Assembly (NCBI RefSeq): GCF_003337235.1
Contig: NZ_QPJC01000001.1
Coordinates: 274,256-338,255, forward strand
Reading direction: 5' to 3'
Source of the DNA: Halopolyspora algeriensis
Lineage (GTDB): Bacteria > Actinomycetota > Actinomycetes > Mycobacteriales > Pseudonocardiaceae
DNA length: 64,000 nucleotides
The position numbers were made by a program, and so were the translations under genes. Within the stretch, counting starts at the first letter, position 1; each line of letters starts with the position of its first letter. The notes beneath the pieces were generated by a model, which saw only the letters and a list, made by a program, of their open reading frames with translations, was not told the origin of the DNA and ran no database searches. This document shows, piece by piece, positions 23,073 to 30,713 of this stretch.

Positions 23073-23939
23073 ATGATCGAGAGCACTGGATCCGCTACAG
23101 CAGTAAGCATCCTCGGCACCGGCGCCATCGGTGGCAAGATCGCACAGACCATGCTCGCAGCCGGTACCACCGTGACTGTGTGGAACCGCACCCCAGAGCG
23201 GACCGACGCACTCGCCGCTCGAGGTTCGGCCCGCGCACCCTCAGCGGCTGAGGCAGTGGCCGCGAGCCCGCTGGTGCTCGTGTGCGTGACCGACTACGCG
23301 GCGGTGGATGCGGTACTCGAAGCCACCGCGGACACGATCGCAGGGCGGACGATCGTCGCGCTCACCACCGGTTCGCCCGCGGAAGCGCATCAAGCAGCCC
23401 ACAAAGCCGAGCAAGCCGGAGCCGCCTATCTCGACGGCGGGGTCCAGACCGAGCCCGAGAACATCGGAAGCAACGCCGCCACATTCCTCTACAGCGGCCC
23501 GCGATCCGCCTTCGAGGAGCACCGCGCCACGCTCGAGACCCTCGGCTCGGCGCAGTATCTGGGAGCTGATCCCGCCGCCGCAGCCGTGCAGGACCTCACC
23601 CTGTTTGGGCTCTGGTACGACGCCCAAGTCGCCTATCTGCGAGCCCTGGAGACCATCCGCTCGACAGGCATCGATGTCGAGGACTTCGCCCCCTTGGCCG
23701 CCACCCAACTGGGACACGTCGTGCACGCCACCGCTGGCACCGCACACGAGGTCAAAACTAGGTCATTCCCGCGGGGACCCGCCGACCTGACCGAGCACGG
23801 CCCCGTGCTGGAGCAACTCATCGAGCTCCGACGCGGCCAGCATCTTGGCAATGGTGCTCTCGACCACATACACCATCTCGTCCAGCAACGCATCGAACTG
23901 GGCCATGGTCGCGAAGGACTCACCACCATAATCGAGTAA
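23073..23939 (+). CDS. Imine-reductase-like NAD(P)-dependent oxidoreductase
   Basis: A 288-residue member of the 6PGDH/imine reductase family. The Rossmann motif is SILGTGAIGGKIAQTML, followed by VTVWNRTPERTDALAARGS, and the C-terminal helical domain has the family tail TRSFPRGPADLTEHGPVLEQ. Such enzymes reduce cyclic imines or beta-hydroxyacid-type substrates with NADPH. It is preceded by a GAAGGTGG site and a MerR-type promoter, so it is probably induced by a small molecule or redox stress through a MerR protein encoded elsewhere. Confidence 0.82.
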   Translation: MIESTGSATAVSILGTGAIGGKIAQTMLAAGTTVTVWNRTPERTDALAARGSARAPSAAEAVAASPLVLVCVTDYAAVDAVLEATADTIAGRTIVALTTGSPAEAHQAAHKAEQAGAAYLDGGVQTEPENIGSNAATFLYSGPRSAFEEHRATLETLGSAQYLGADPAAAAVQDLTLFGLWYDAQVAYLRALETIRSTGIDVEDFAPLAATQLGHVVHATAGTAHEVKTRSFPRGPADLTEHGPVLEQLIELRRGQHLGNGALDHIHHLVQQRIELGHGREGLTTIIE

Positions 23940-24625
23940 CGCCCCGACAAGCAGGCACTGGCGTCTCACCGAGGGATCGGACCCAAACGAGAAAAACAGC
24001 GACCGGCTCTCTTGTCCGCGCACCCGAGAAAACCGAACGCTCATTGAGTCTTTCTGATCAGGTTGTCGGTTGTGGAAGGACCAGGTCGGCGTGGGTCGGA
24101 TCTTCGACTGCAACCACTCGCCCTGTTCAAAGAGATCCACCGCGGCCAACTGTCGCTGCTCCTGCTCACGGGTATGCACCTCTGTCGGTTTCCCCGCCCA
24201 TACCCCGACATAGCCTCACCGCATGCTCAGAAGGCATCAGTCAGACCCCGTGTGGACCGGTTTCCGGCGAGGGTGAAGCCCTGTGGTGCTCCTTCCGGGA
24301 AGTCTCCGTCGTCATCGGGCTCGCGCAGCAGTTGAGCTCGGACGACCAACCCGGCCTGACGCAGGGGTCCGACAACATGCTCCGGCTGCCGCCGGTAAAA
24401 CTCGAGCGAGATTATTGCGAACGGCTGTTTCGGTGCGTACTACCGGAAAGGTATTCCCGATACCTGCCCTAACCAGCACCGATCCCTCGGCGCGACCCCT
24501 TTCCGGCGTCCCGCCCCTCTCGCGACGTCGCGCTGCAGGCTGCTGCTGAGCTGTCCGCTGCAACGTCAGCACCCCCCACGTCGTTTTCGATCTCGTGGAG
24601 CCCGTTCCGTGAGAGGAAGCGACGG
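23940..24625. other. 686-base gap, one unassigned coding-like frame
   Basis: Mostly no support for genes. A plus-strand frame from about 24205 to the stop at 24472 has GC-rich third positions (EVSVVIGLAQQLSSDDQPGL, then NMLRLPPVKLERDYCERLF) but no convincing start or family. It could be the tail of a decayed gene. The rest looks non-coding. Confidence 0.35.
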
Positions 24626-25216
24626 CTATTGCGGGCTCGCCGAGTCCAGCCGCCGGAGTGCGGCTCGGCGAGCTCGGTGGAGGGGTTCGGTGCTGTGCCG
24701 CAGCGATGCGGTCACGGTGGCTCCTTCCAGCAGGAGGAACCACTCCTCCGCTGCCTCCGCCGGGTGGGTGCATCCGGCTTCGGCGGCGAATGCTTCGAGG
24801 GAACGCCGGATACCTTCCTTGTGGTCGTTGATGATGGCGTGGCCGGGATGCTCGGGAGCGGTGAGCTCGGTGGCGGCGTTGACGAAGCCGCACCCGCGGA
24901 AGCCGCCCGCCAGTGCCCAGGCCTGATACGCGTCGAACATCGCTCTCAAGCGGTCCGCCCCAGTCGTGCATCCGGCGAGGAACTCGTCGAACTCGGCCCA
25001 CCACCGCTGGTCACGGGCGCGCAGGTGCGCTGCCACGAGCCCGTCCTTGGAACCGAAGTGGGCGTAGAGGGTGACCTTGGTGACCGCGGCTCGTTCGGCG
25101 ATGGTGTTGACCCCTGTCGCTCGGATGCCGTGCTCGTAGAACAGCTGTGAAGCGGTGGTCAGGATGCGCTCCGCCGCCGAACGTGCATCGCCGGTCCGTC
25201 GTTGTGTTGCTGCCAC
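24626..25216 (-). CDS. TetR-family regulator
   Basis: A 196-residue TetR protein from a GTG at 25216 with AGGGGAGA upstream. The helix-turn-helix is GVNTIAERAAVTKVTLYAHF. The effector domain carries GGFRGCGFVNAATELTAPEH, a cysteine-containing pattern seen in TetR proteins near hydrolases and dehalogenases. It is divergent from the HAD gene, and a palindrome sits between them, so it very likely represses that gene. Confidence 0.88.
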   Translation of the reverse strand: MAATQRRTGDARSAAERILTTASQLFYEHGIRATGVNTIAERAAVTKVTLYAHFGSKDGLVAAHLRARDQRWWAEFDEFLAGCTTGADRLRAMFDAYQAWALAGGFRGCGFVNAATELTAPEHPGHAIINDHKEGIRRSLEAFAAEAGCTHPAEAAEEWFLLLEGATVTASLRHSTEPLHRARRAALRRLDSASPQ

Positions 25217-25243
25217 CGCGGCTCTCCCCTGACATCGAGTCGA

Positions 25244-25267
25244 ACTATACAAACCTGTATGTATAGT
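25244..25267. promoter_or_regulatory. Candidate TetR operator
   Basis: ACTATAC and GTATAGT are perfect inverted arms around ten bases (AAACCTGTAT). The dyad sits in the 89-base gap between the TetR and HAD genes, overlapping likely -10 sequences of both. Confidence 0.65.
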
Positions 25268-25305
25268 ACTGCTCGGGAAGCCGAGCACCAACCGAAGGAG
25301 GACCC

Positions 25306-25980
25306 GTGTCCACTCGTCCGCACGCCGTTGCTTTCGATGTGCTCGAAACACTGCTGAACCTGGATCCACTCCGCGCGCGGCTGGAGGAGATCGGCCAACC
25401 TGCGCAGCTGTTGCAGCCGTGGTTCATGCGCTTCCAGCGCGACTCCATGGCGCTGACCCTCAGCGGGGATTTCGGAACGTTCGAGTCGGTGGCACGGCAG
25501 GCGTTGCGCACCGACACCGGGCACACCGCCACCGAAGCAGACATCGACCATGTCCTGGAGGGGTTCGGCCAACTACCCGCACACCCCGATGCCGAGCCCG
25601 CGCTGCGTCTGCTGTCCGAAGCCGGACTGCGGGTCGGCTGCTTGACCGTCGGCAGCGCGGAGAACACGGCACGGTTCCTGGAACGAGCGGGACTGGCGCG
25701 CCACGTGGACCAGGTGGTCACCGCGGAGCAGGCAGGTATCTGGAAACCCGCCCCGTCCATCTACCGCGTGACAGCCCACGAACTCGGGACGACACCCGCA
25801 CACATGGCGCTGGTCGCGGTGCACGCCTGGGACTGCCACGGAGCCAAGCGCGCGGGCTGTCTCGCTGGGTGGTGCGAGCGGCTGGAAGGCCGCTACGGCG
25901 ACGTCTTCACCGCACCCGACGTGAGCGGCCCCGATCTCGTCCAGGTCGCCGAACGCCTGCTGCAGCTCCCCTCCAGCTGA
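25306..25980 (+). CDS. HAD-superfamily hydrolase, haloacid dehalogenase type II
   Basis: A 224-residue HAD protein. Motif I is VAFDVLETLLNLDPL (nucleophile aspartate present), motif II is in VGCLTVGSAENTARF, motif III lysine in AGIWKPAPSIYR, and motif IV near VAVHAWDCHGAKRAG. The order and the HAWD block fit type II haloacid dehalogenases rather than simple phosphatases. An AAGGAGG site precedes the GTG start. It is regulated, by inference, by the divergent TetR. Confidence 0.88.
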   Translation: MSTRPHAVAFDVLETLLNLDPLRARLEEIGQPAQLLQPWFMRFQRDSMALTLSGDFGTFESVARQALRTDTGHTATEADIDHVLEGFGQLPAHPDAEPALRLLSEAGLRVGCLTVGSAENTARFLERAGLARHVDQVVTAEQAGIWKPAPSIYRVTAHELGTTPAHMALVAVHAWDCHGAKRAGCLAGWCERLEGRYGDVFTAPDVSGPDLVQVAERLLQLPSS

Positions 25981-25994
25981 GGTCCGTCCGACGC

Positions 25995-26032
25995 GAGAAC
26001 GGCCCCCACCGGGTCCGGTGCGGGCCGTTCTC
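25995..26032. terminator. Hairpin like the tRNA-Phe terminator
   Basis: GAGAACGGCCC and GGGCCGTTCTC pair across a 16-base loop. It resembles the terminator after the intact tRNA-Phe (35702-35735) and sits in the same position relative to the truncated tRNA end at 26048. It may now also end the HAD transcript. Confidence 0.55.
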
Positions 26033-26047
26033 GCAGCTGAAGGAGCG

Positions 26048-26089
26048 TGGCCAGGGGCGGGGTCGAACCGCCGGCCTTCCGCTTCAGGC
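26048..26089 (-). repeat. Truncated tRNA-Phe 3' end (att relic)
   Basis: This stretch matches the 3' part of the intact tRNA-Phe (35753-35796), from the acceptor end through the T arm to the anticodon region, with one substitution and a two-base deletion. The 5' half is missing. The flank beyond it matches the flank of the 29250 copy, not the tRNA. It is what a site-specific integrase leaves at the far end of an element inserted in tRNA-Phe. Confidence 0.8.
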
Positions 26090-26535
26090 ACGGATCACCC
26101 CATGCGGCTCGTTCAGATCCGCCCGTGAGCTGCACGGATGGTCACGGCCCGGTCCGGCGCCGGCCGCAGAAATCAACCTCGGTTGCTACAACCGTCGCTA
26201 CACCAGCGCGACCGGCCAGGGCGTGTCCCCATATGCGCGGTGAGGCGCGCATGATCGCGGGTGAGTTCGTCGCGGTTCCGTTCGTCGTCCGATGCGCAGC
26301 AGGAGCAGATCGAGCCGTTGCTGCCGTCGCCGCTGGGCTGCGGTGCCCCGGATTCAGCGAGCCCCAGCACACCGGCTCCGTCTCATCGAACTCGGCCGTA
26401 ATCCGTCGAACCGGCCGGACGACTCGCCCGTCCCGAGCGCCTGATCCAGCGATCTGCGCCACAGCGCCCTGACAGCTCGGAGATGGTTCTTCGTCCTGGC
26501 CCATGGGGACAGAACGAAGACACGTTCGCGGCCCC
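26090..26535. other. Gap with an IS5-like fragment
   Basis: After the att flank (to about 26240) the plus strand at 26288-26345 encodes SDAQQEQIEPLLPSPLG, like the N terminus of IS5/IS427 transposases (DEQW-x-IEPLLP). The frame decays after that. No intact gene is seen. Confidence 0.45.
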
Positions 26536-26970
26536 TCAGTCGAGACAGAACTCGTTTCCCTCGATGTCCTGCATCACGATGCACGACTCGTTGTCGTCAT
26601 CGGCAGGCAGCAGCCGCACGCGTACCGCGCCGAGCGCGACCAGTCGTGCGCACTCGGCCTCGAGTGTGGCGAGGCGCTCTTCACCCACGAGCCCGGTGCC
26701 GGTCCGCACATCAAGATGCAGCCGATTCTTGACGACCTTGCCTTCGGGAACGCGCTGGAAGAACAGTCGCGGGCCCACACCCGAGGGATCCATGCAGGCG
26801 AACGCTGAACCCTGATCCTCAGGCGGCAGCGAGCGATCGAAATCGTCCCACGTAGCAAACCCATCCGGTGGCGGCGGTACGACGTACCCCAACACCTCGC
26901 ACCAGAAACGAGCGACGCGCTCGGGTTCTGCGCAGTCGAAGGTGACTTGGAACTGCTTGATCGACGCCAT
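26536..26970 (-). CDS. VOC-family protein
   Basis: A 144-residue VOC protein with the N-terminal strand QFQVTFDCAEPERVARFWCE, a central NRLHLDVRTGTGL and the C-terminal VMQDIEGNEFCLD, where the metal glutamate is expected. It matches actinobacterial glyoxalase-like proteins of unknown substrate. It lies in the accessory block between the two att relics. A related gene is at 27252. Confidence 0.85.
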   Translation of the reverse strand: MASIKQFQVTFDCAEPERVARFWCEVLGYVVPPPPDGFATWDDFDRSLPPEDQGSAFACMDPSGVGPRLFFQRVPEGKVVKNRLHLDVRTGTGLVGEERLATLEAECARLVALGAVRVRLLPADDDNESCIVMQDIEGNEFCLD

Positions 26971-27251
26971 CGGCCCACCTTAGGGGAGCGTGCTGTTCAC
27001 CGGTACCCCGGATGTCATCGCCGCGCGGGTCGATGTCTCGCGTGCCATGAGTTGGTGACGCGCTGGGCCGGGCCGCATCCAGCCGTTGAATCCCGCCGGG
27101 ATTCAGTGAGACTGTGCTGCCTTCGATGAGACAGGACACCGCATGGCTTACCCGATATGGGAGACACGCCCTCGGGCGTGTATCAGAAGGGCTCGTGCCG
27201 TGTGGCACCGGAGCTTGAACGGTGTGCCGGTGCCAGGGCAGGATCACTTGC

Positions 27252-27632
27252 ATGGTCTCGGTGTTGCAGAACGTGGCGATCGACTGTGCTGATGCCTATG
27301 AGTTGGCACGGTTCTGGGGTGAGGTGACCGGTTGCCCACTGCATCCAGAGGACGAACCGGGCGACCCGGAGATTGACGTGATGCTGCCGGAGGGTCCACT
27401 GCTGCACTTCAACCAGGTGCCAGAACCGAAGACGGTCAAGAACCGGATCCACCTGTGCCTGCGCCCGAAGACCTCGCGCGAGGAGGAGGTCAAGCGGCTA
27501 CTGAGCCTCGGTGCCGCCTTCGTCGCCGATCGCCGAGAACCCGACGGTACGGGCTGGGCCGTCCTCGCAGACCCTGAAGGTAACGAATTCTGCGTTCTTC
27601 GCAGCGAGTCCGATCGCGCCGCGATGTCTTGA
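27252..27632 (+). CDS. VOC-family protein
   Basis: A 126-residue VOC protein. It opens VSVLQNVAIDCADAYELARF, has a central FNQVPEPKTVKNRIHLCL and ends VLADPEGNEFCVLRSES, the same order as the gene at 26536 but in the other orientation. The ATG at 27252 gives the normal family N terminus; the frame extends ten codons further upstream without support. Substrate unknown. Confidence 0.85.
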   Translation: MVSVLQNVAIDCADAYELARFWGEVTGCPLHPEDEPGDPEIDVMLPEGPLLHFNQVPEPKTVKNRIHLCLRPKTSREEEVKRLLSLGAAFVADRREPDGTGWAVLADPEGNEFCVLRSESDRAAMS

Positions 27633-27669
27633 GGCGCGGACACCAGGTCGACAGCCCTGCCGGCACTGG

Positions 27670-27850
27670 TCACAGCCACTCGTTGAGGACCCGCTGCCAA
27701 GTGCCGTCCCGCTGCCAGCGGCGGCAGAAGTCATACACCCGTGCCCAGGAGCCGTCCCGTTCCGGAACATCCCGCCACGGGACGCCGGTGCGAGTACGAA
27801 GCCGTATGCCGTCGATCAGCTGCCGCCGATTCCGTATCGGCGAACGGCCC
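27670..27850 (-). pseudogene. IS5-family transposase fragment
   Basis: The minus strand encodes NRRQLIDGIRLRTRTGVPWR, then DVPERDGSWARVYDFCRRWQ and a stop. This is the first domain of IS5-type transposases; the DDE domain is absent. It sits directly on the truncated end of the acetyltransferase remnant, so its insertion probably broke that gene. Confidence 0.7.
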
Positions 27851-28100
27851 GGTCCTGCACGGCAATCACGAGCCGGTCTCCGACACCTCGGCCCCGAGCC
27901 TGTGGACCGACCCACACGGATTTGAGCTCGCCGGTCCCGTGGCCACCGGGAATCCCGCCGACCATGCCTACGGGGCAATGATTCAACAGCACAACCACGT
28001 TGTACGAGTCGAGCATCTCGAAACGTGCCCGCCACTGCGCTTCGCCGCTGTCCTCCCGGTCTGCGAGCCGAGATTTGAAGCCTCTGCCGCCCCCGAGGTC
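27816..28100 (-). pseudogene. Truncated GNAT acetyltransferase
   Basis: The frame encodes a GNAT core: AQWRARFEMLDSYNVVVLLN, PVGMVGGIPGGHG, then the acetyl-CoA loop VWVGPQARGRGVGDRLV. It lacks the C-terminal helix and strand, running instead into the IS5 fragment, and has no clear start. It is a broken gene, probably once an environmental-stress or antibiotic acetyltransferase. Confidence 0.65.
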
Positions 28101-28268
28101 GCGATGCGTGCTGCTGACTACGGCCGGCGGCCCAGGTAGGCGGCCGGCTGGGCTCGACCGAGGGTGCCCCCTGCCGCGATGAGTTCCGGCCGGGTCGCGC
28201 GTCTGTTCTGGTGACCGTCCCAGGGCGTCGTATGACGCTGCCCAGCACGAGAAACCACGGAGGACACC

Positions 28269-29084
28269 ATGACGACCATGCCGAGTGACCCGAGCACTGC
28301 GCTGCCCGGCCGCCCGCCCGTCGTCGACCCGGCCACCTGGCAGGCCGCCCGCGACGAGCTTCTGGTCCGCGAGAAGGCCCACACCCGCGAGGGCGACGCC
28401 ATCGCCGCGGCTCGCCGACGGTTGCCGATGGTGGAGCTCGACGGGACGGTCGAGGTCGTCGGACCCGACGGCCCGGTCCCGTTCCTGAACCTGTTCCAGG
28501 GCCGCGACGAGCTCGTGGTCTACAAGCACATGTGGTACGACGGCGCGCCACACCAGGGGCAGTGCGAGGGCTGCACCACCACGGCCTGGCACGTGAAGGA
28601 CGCCGCCTACCTCAACGCCCGCGGCGTCTCGTTCGCCGTCCTGACCACGGGCCGTTGGGACGAGGTGGCCTCCTACGTCGAGTTCATGGGCTACGCCCAG
28701 CCCTGGTACTCGGTGCGCGACGTGGACGCACCGGTCGGCGGAGAAATGGGGCACATCACCTGCTTCCTGCGCGACGGCGACCGCGTGTTCCTCACCTACT
28801 CCACGACCGCCCGGGGCAACGAGCCGGTCAACGGGTCCCTCGGTCTGCTCGACATGACGCCCTACGGCCGCCGCGAGGCGTGGGAGGACAACCCCGAGGG
28901 TTGGCCCGACGCCCCTCAGACCGACTCGCCGGTCGGTGGGCATGGCTCGCCGATCTGCTGGTACTGGCGCACGGACGCCGACGGCGTCGCCACCTGGGGC
29001 CCGACCAGCCGCCCCGTTCCGCAGTGGACTCGCCCTGGCGCAACCCCCGTGGAGTCCCTCGGCCGGCACGGCCACCACCACTGA
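28269..29084 (+). CDS. DUF899 thioredoxin-like protein
   Basis: A 271-residue DUF899 protein. Family blocks are DELLVREKAHTREGDAIAAA, RRRLPMVELDGTVEV, then YKHMWYDGAP followed by QCEGCTTTAWHV, and a C-terminal WYWRTDADGVATWGPTSRP. The fold is thioredoxin-like, but the role is unknown. A GGAGGACACC site precedes the ATG. It lies just before an integrase remnant, at the right end of the inner integrative element, so it is probably cargo. Confidence 0.88.
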   Translation: MTTMPSDPSTALPGRPPVVDPATWQAARDELLVREKAHTREGDAIAAARRRLPMVELDGTVEVVGPDGPVPFLNLFQGRDELVVYKHMWYDGAPHQGQCEGCTTTAWHVKDAAYLNARGVSFAVLTTGRWDEVASYVEFMGYAQPWYSVRDVDAPVGGEMGHITCFLRDGDRVFLTYSTTARGNEPVNGSLGLLDMTPYGRREAWEDNPEGWPDAPQTDSPVGGHGSPICWYWRTDADGVATWGPTSRPVPQWTRPGATPVESLGRHGHHH

Positions 29085-29093
29085 GACACACGC

Positions 29094-29174
29094 GTGACGG
29101 TGGGGATCTGCGCGCACGCCTCGCTCGACGAGCAACGGGCCGCGTCGGCGAAGCTGGAGGAGTACCTCGACTGA
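29094..29174 (+). pseudogene. Tyrosine integrase C-terminal remnant
   Basis: The last ~26 codons of an integrase-like frame: VTVGICAHASLDEQRAASAK then LEEYLD and stop. Phage-type tyrosine recombinases of actinobacteria end with a close pattern (VT-x-x-x-YAHASLDEQ...L). The rest of the gene and the catalytic tyrosine context are gone. It ends 75 bases before the att relic at 29250, the normal spacing of int and att, which supports the assignment. Confidence 0.6.
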
Positions 29175-29175
29175 G

Positions 29176-29234
29176 CGGGGTGCTACAGCCGTTGCTACAA
29201 GAGCACCCCGCCGGACGTACCGACGGGGTGTTTT
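29176..29234 (+). terminator. Three-arm hairpin region after the integrase remnant
   Basis: CGGGGTGC (29176-29183), GCACCCCG (29203-29210) and CGGGGTG (29224-29230) give two mutually exclusive stems. The second stem is followed by TTTT and looks like a true terminator. GCTACAGCCGTTGCTACA between the first two arms resembles repeats seen beside the other att relics. Confidence 0.5.
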
Positions 29235-29249
29235 CACAGCTCCGAGCGG

Positions 29250-29293
29250 TGGCCAGGGGCGGGGTCGAACCGCCGACCTTCCGCTTTTCAGGC
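29250..29293 (-). repeat. Truncated tRNA-Phe 3' end (att relic)
   Basis: All 44 bases are identical to 35753-35796, the 3' part of the intact tRNA-Phe; a few more bases match on the acceptor side (GAGCGG). The 5' half of the tRNA is absent. The region from here to the intact tRNA (29250-35796) and from 26048 to here are therefore candidate integrated elements. Confidence 0.85.
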
Positions 29294-29465
29294 ACAGAGC
29301 ACCATCGGCGGCTCGTTCAGATTCGTCCGTGAGCTGCACTGATGATCTTGCCAAGGTTCTTGCTGGGTCAGGGGCGTCGGGACCAGTTGCTACAGCGGTC
29401 GCTACAGCAACGCAGTCGCGTGTGGGTGCGTGTGCTGGTGGGCAACTTCATGCACAGTTGCGGCT

Positions 29466-30227
29466 ATGCTGAACCGAGTCGCTGTTCTCTCCGATATCCA
29501 CGGCGTCCTGCCAGCTCTGGAAGCCGTGCTTGCCGAACCCGATGTAGCTGCTGCTGATCGCATCGTGCTGACTGGCGATATCGCTGCAGGACCCCAGCCA
29601 ACTGAAGTCCTCGACCGGTTGATCGGACTCGGCGACTGGGTGGTGTGGCTCAACGGTAACGCCGATCGCGAGCTTGTCACGTACCGACGTGAGCGCAATA
29701 CATCGATTCCCGACCCGATCGCTCCATGGGCCGCTGAACAGCTACGACAGGATCACCTCGACCTTCTTGCTGGGCTGCCGCTGTCGTGGCCCTTGTCGAT
29801 AACGGGGATGGGGGAAGTGCTGTTCTGTCACGCGACCCCCCGTGACGACGAAGAGCTTGTGCTGGTCGACTCCCGGCTCGGTCGATGGTCGGAGGTCTTC
29901 GAGGATCTTGATCCGGACATTCGAACCGTGGTTTGCGGCCACACACACATGCCCTTCGTTCGCCTCGCGCACAGACGACTCGTGATCAACCCTGGAAGCG
30001 TCGGAATGCCCTACGGTCGGGCGGGAGCGCATTGGGCATTGCTCGGTCCTGGTGTCGATCTTCGCTGTACCGAGTTCGATCTTCAGTCGGCGATAGATCG
30101 CACCGCCCGGGAGTCGGCATATCCAGAGGCCGCCGCCTGGGCGAACGACTTTCTACGCGCCACCGCTTCCGATGCAGAAGCGCTGGAGGTCTTCGGGCCA
30201 CGCGACGGACGAGCGCAAGAGCCGTAA
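29466..30227 (+). CDS. Metallophosphoesterase (YfcE/MJ0936-like)
   Basis: A 253-residue calcineurin-like phosphoesterase with all metal motifs: LSDIHGVLPALEA (D-x-H), VLTGDIAAGPQ (GD), WLNGNADREL (the N in place of GNHE), LFCHATPRDDEE and VVCGHTHMPFVRL (GHTH). It should hydrolyse a phosphodiester or phosphomonoester. The ATG at 29466 precedes the first motif by eight codons. It is inside the outer tRNA-Phe element and has no operon partner. Confidence 0.9.
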   Translation: MLNRVAVLSDIHGVLPALEAVLAEPDVAAADRIVLTGDIAAGPQPTEVLDRLIGLGDWVVWLNGNADRELVTYRRERNTSIPDPIAPWAAEQLRQDHLDLLAGLPLSWPLSITGMGEVLFCHATPRDDEELVLVDSRLGRWSEVFEDLDPDIRTVVCGHTHMPFVRLAHRRLVINPGSVGMPYGRAGAHWALLGPGVDLRCTEFDLQSAIDRTARESAYPEAAAWANDFLRATASDAEALEVFGPRDGRAQEP

Positions 30228-30713
30228 GACACCGCTGGCAGTCGACGCGCACTCGCCTCCATCCCGCTGTCCTTGCCGCTTCACTGGCGGGGTTATCGGA
30301 GTCAACCTGGAACCGCCACCTACGCAACCGGCACCGGCTGCCCGCTGGTTCCGGGTTGACGCCGATGTTCCCGGCTTTGATGATGCGACGACAGCAGGAT
30401 GGACGGCCTTACCAGGGCGAACCCGGCCGGTTGGTCGCGTTGTGCGCAACTTTGTTCCGCTTCACGTCCGATCCCGCGCGCGTGCTCCTTCCGCGTGCCA
30501 AGCCGGGCTCGACCGACCGGCGCAGAGCGGAGCTTGCCGGAACGGCGCGCCAGGTCGCCCGGCTCTTGGCCGCGTCCGCCCCGCCTCGCGGGGCGGCTTG
30601 AAGACGTACAGAAAGTTCTCACAGCCCGGTACCGAGGTGCCTGGAAGAGGATCCCCTACCGTAAGCGGACGTTTGCTGCTGGAGGGAACCGTCGGTGGAG
30701 TAAGAGTAACCGG
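30228..30713. other. Gap with repeat copy B and a possible gene fragment
   Basis: 30257-30343 is the second copy of the dispersed repeat at 19230. After it a plus-strand frame (30363-30601) encodes QQDGRPYQGEPGRLVALCAT and AKPGSTDRRRAELAGTARQV, coding-like in composition but without a start or family. It may be part of a decayed element gene. Confidence 0.4.
30257..30343. repeat. Dispersed ~90-bp repeat, copy B
   Basis: Matches 19230-19318 base for base at roughly four of five positions, in the same orientation, beginning CTCCATCCCGCTGTCC. It directly follows the phosphoesterase gene. Confidence 0.5.

Noticed and set aside
23763..24179. Minus-strand frame overlapping the imine-reductase-like gene
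   Set aside because: The C-terminal part is antisense to a conserved family tail (TRSFPRGPADLTEHG) of the plus gene; the upstream part has no recognisable family.
26048..29293. Possible intact tRNA genes at 26048 and 29250
   Set aside because: Only the 3' portion is present; no D arm or 5' acceptor strand can be folded, so they are att relics rather than tRNA genes.
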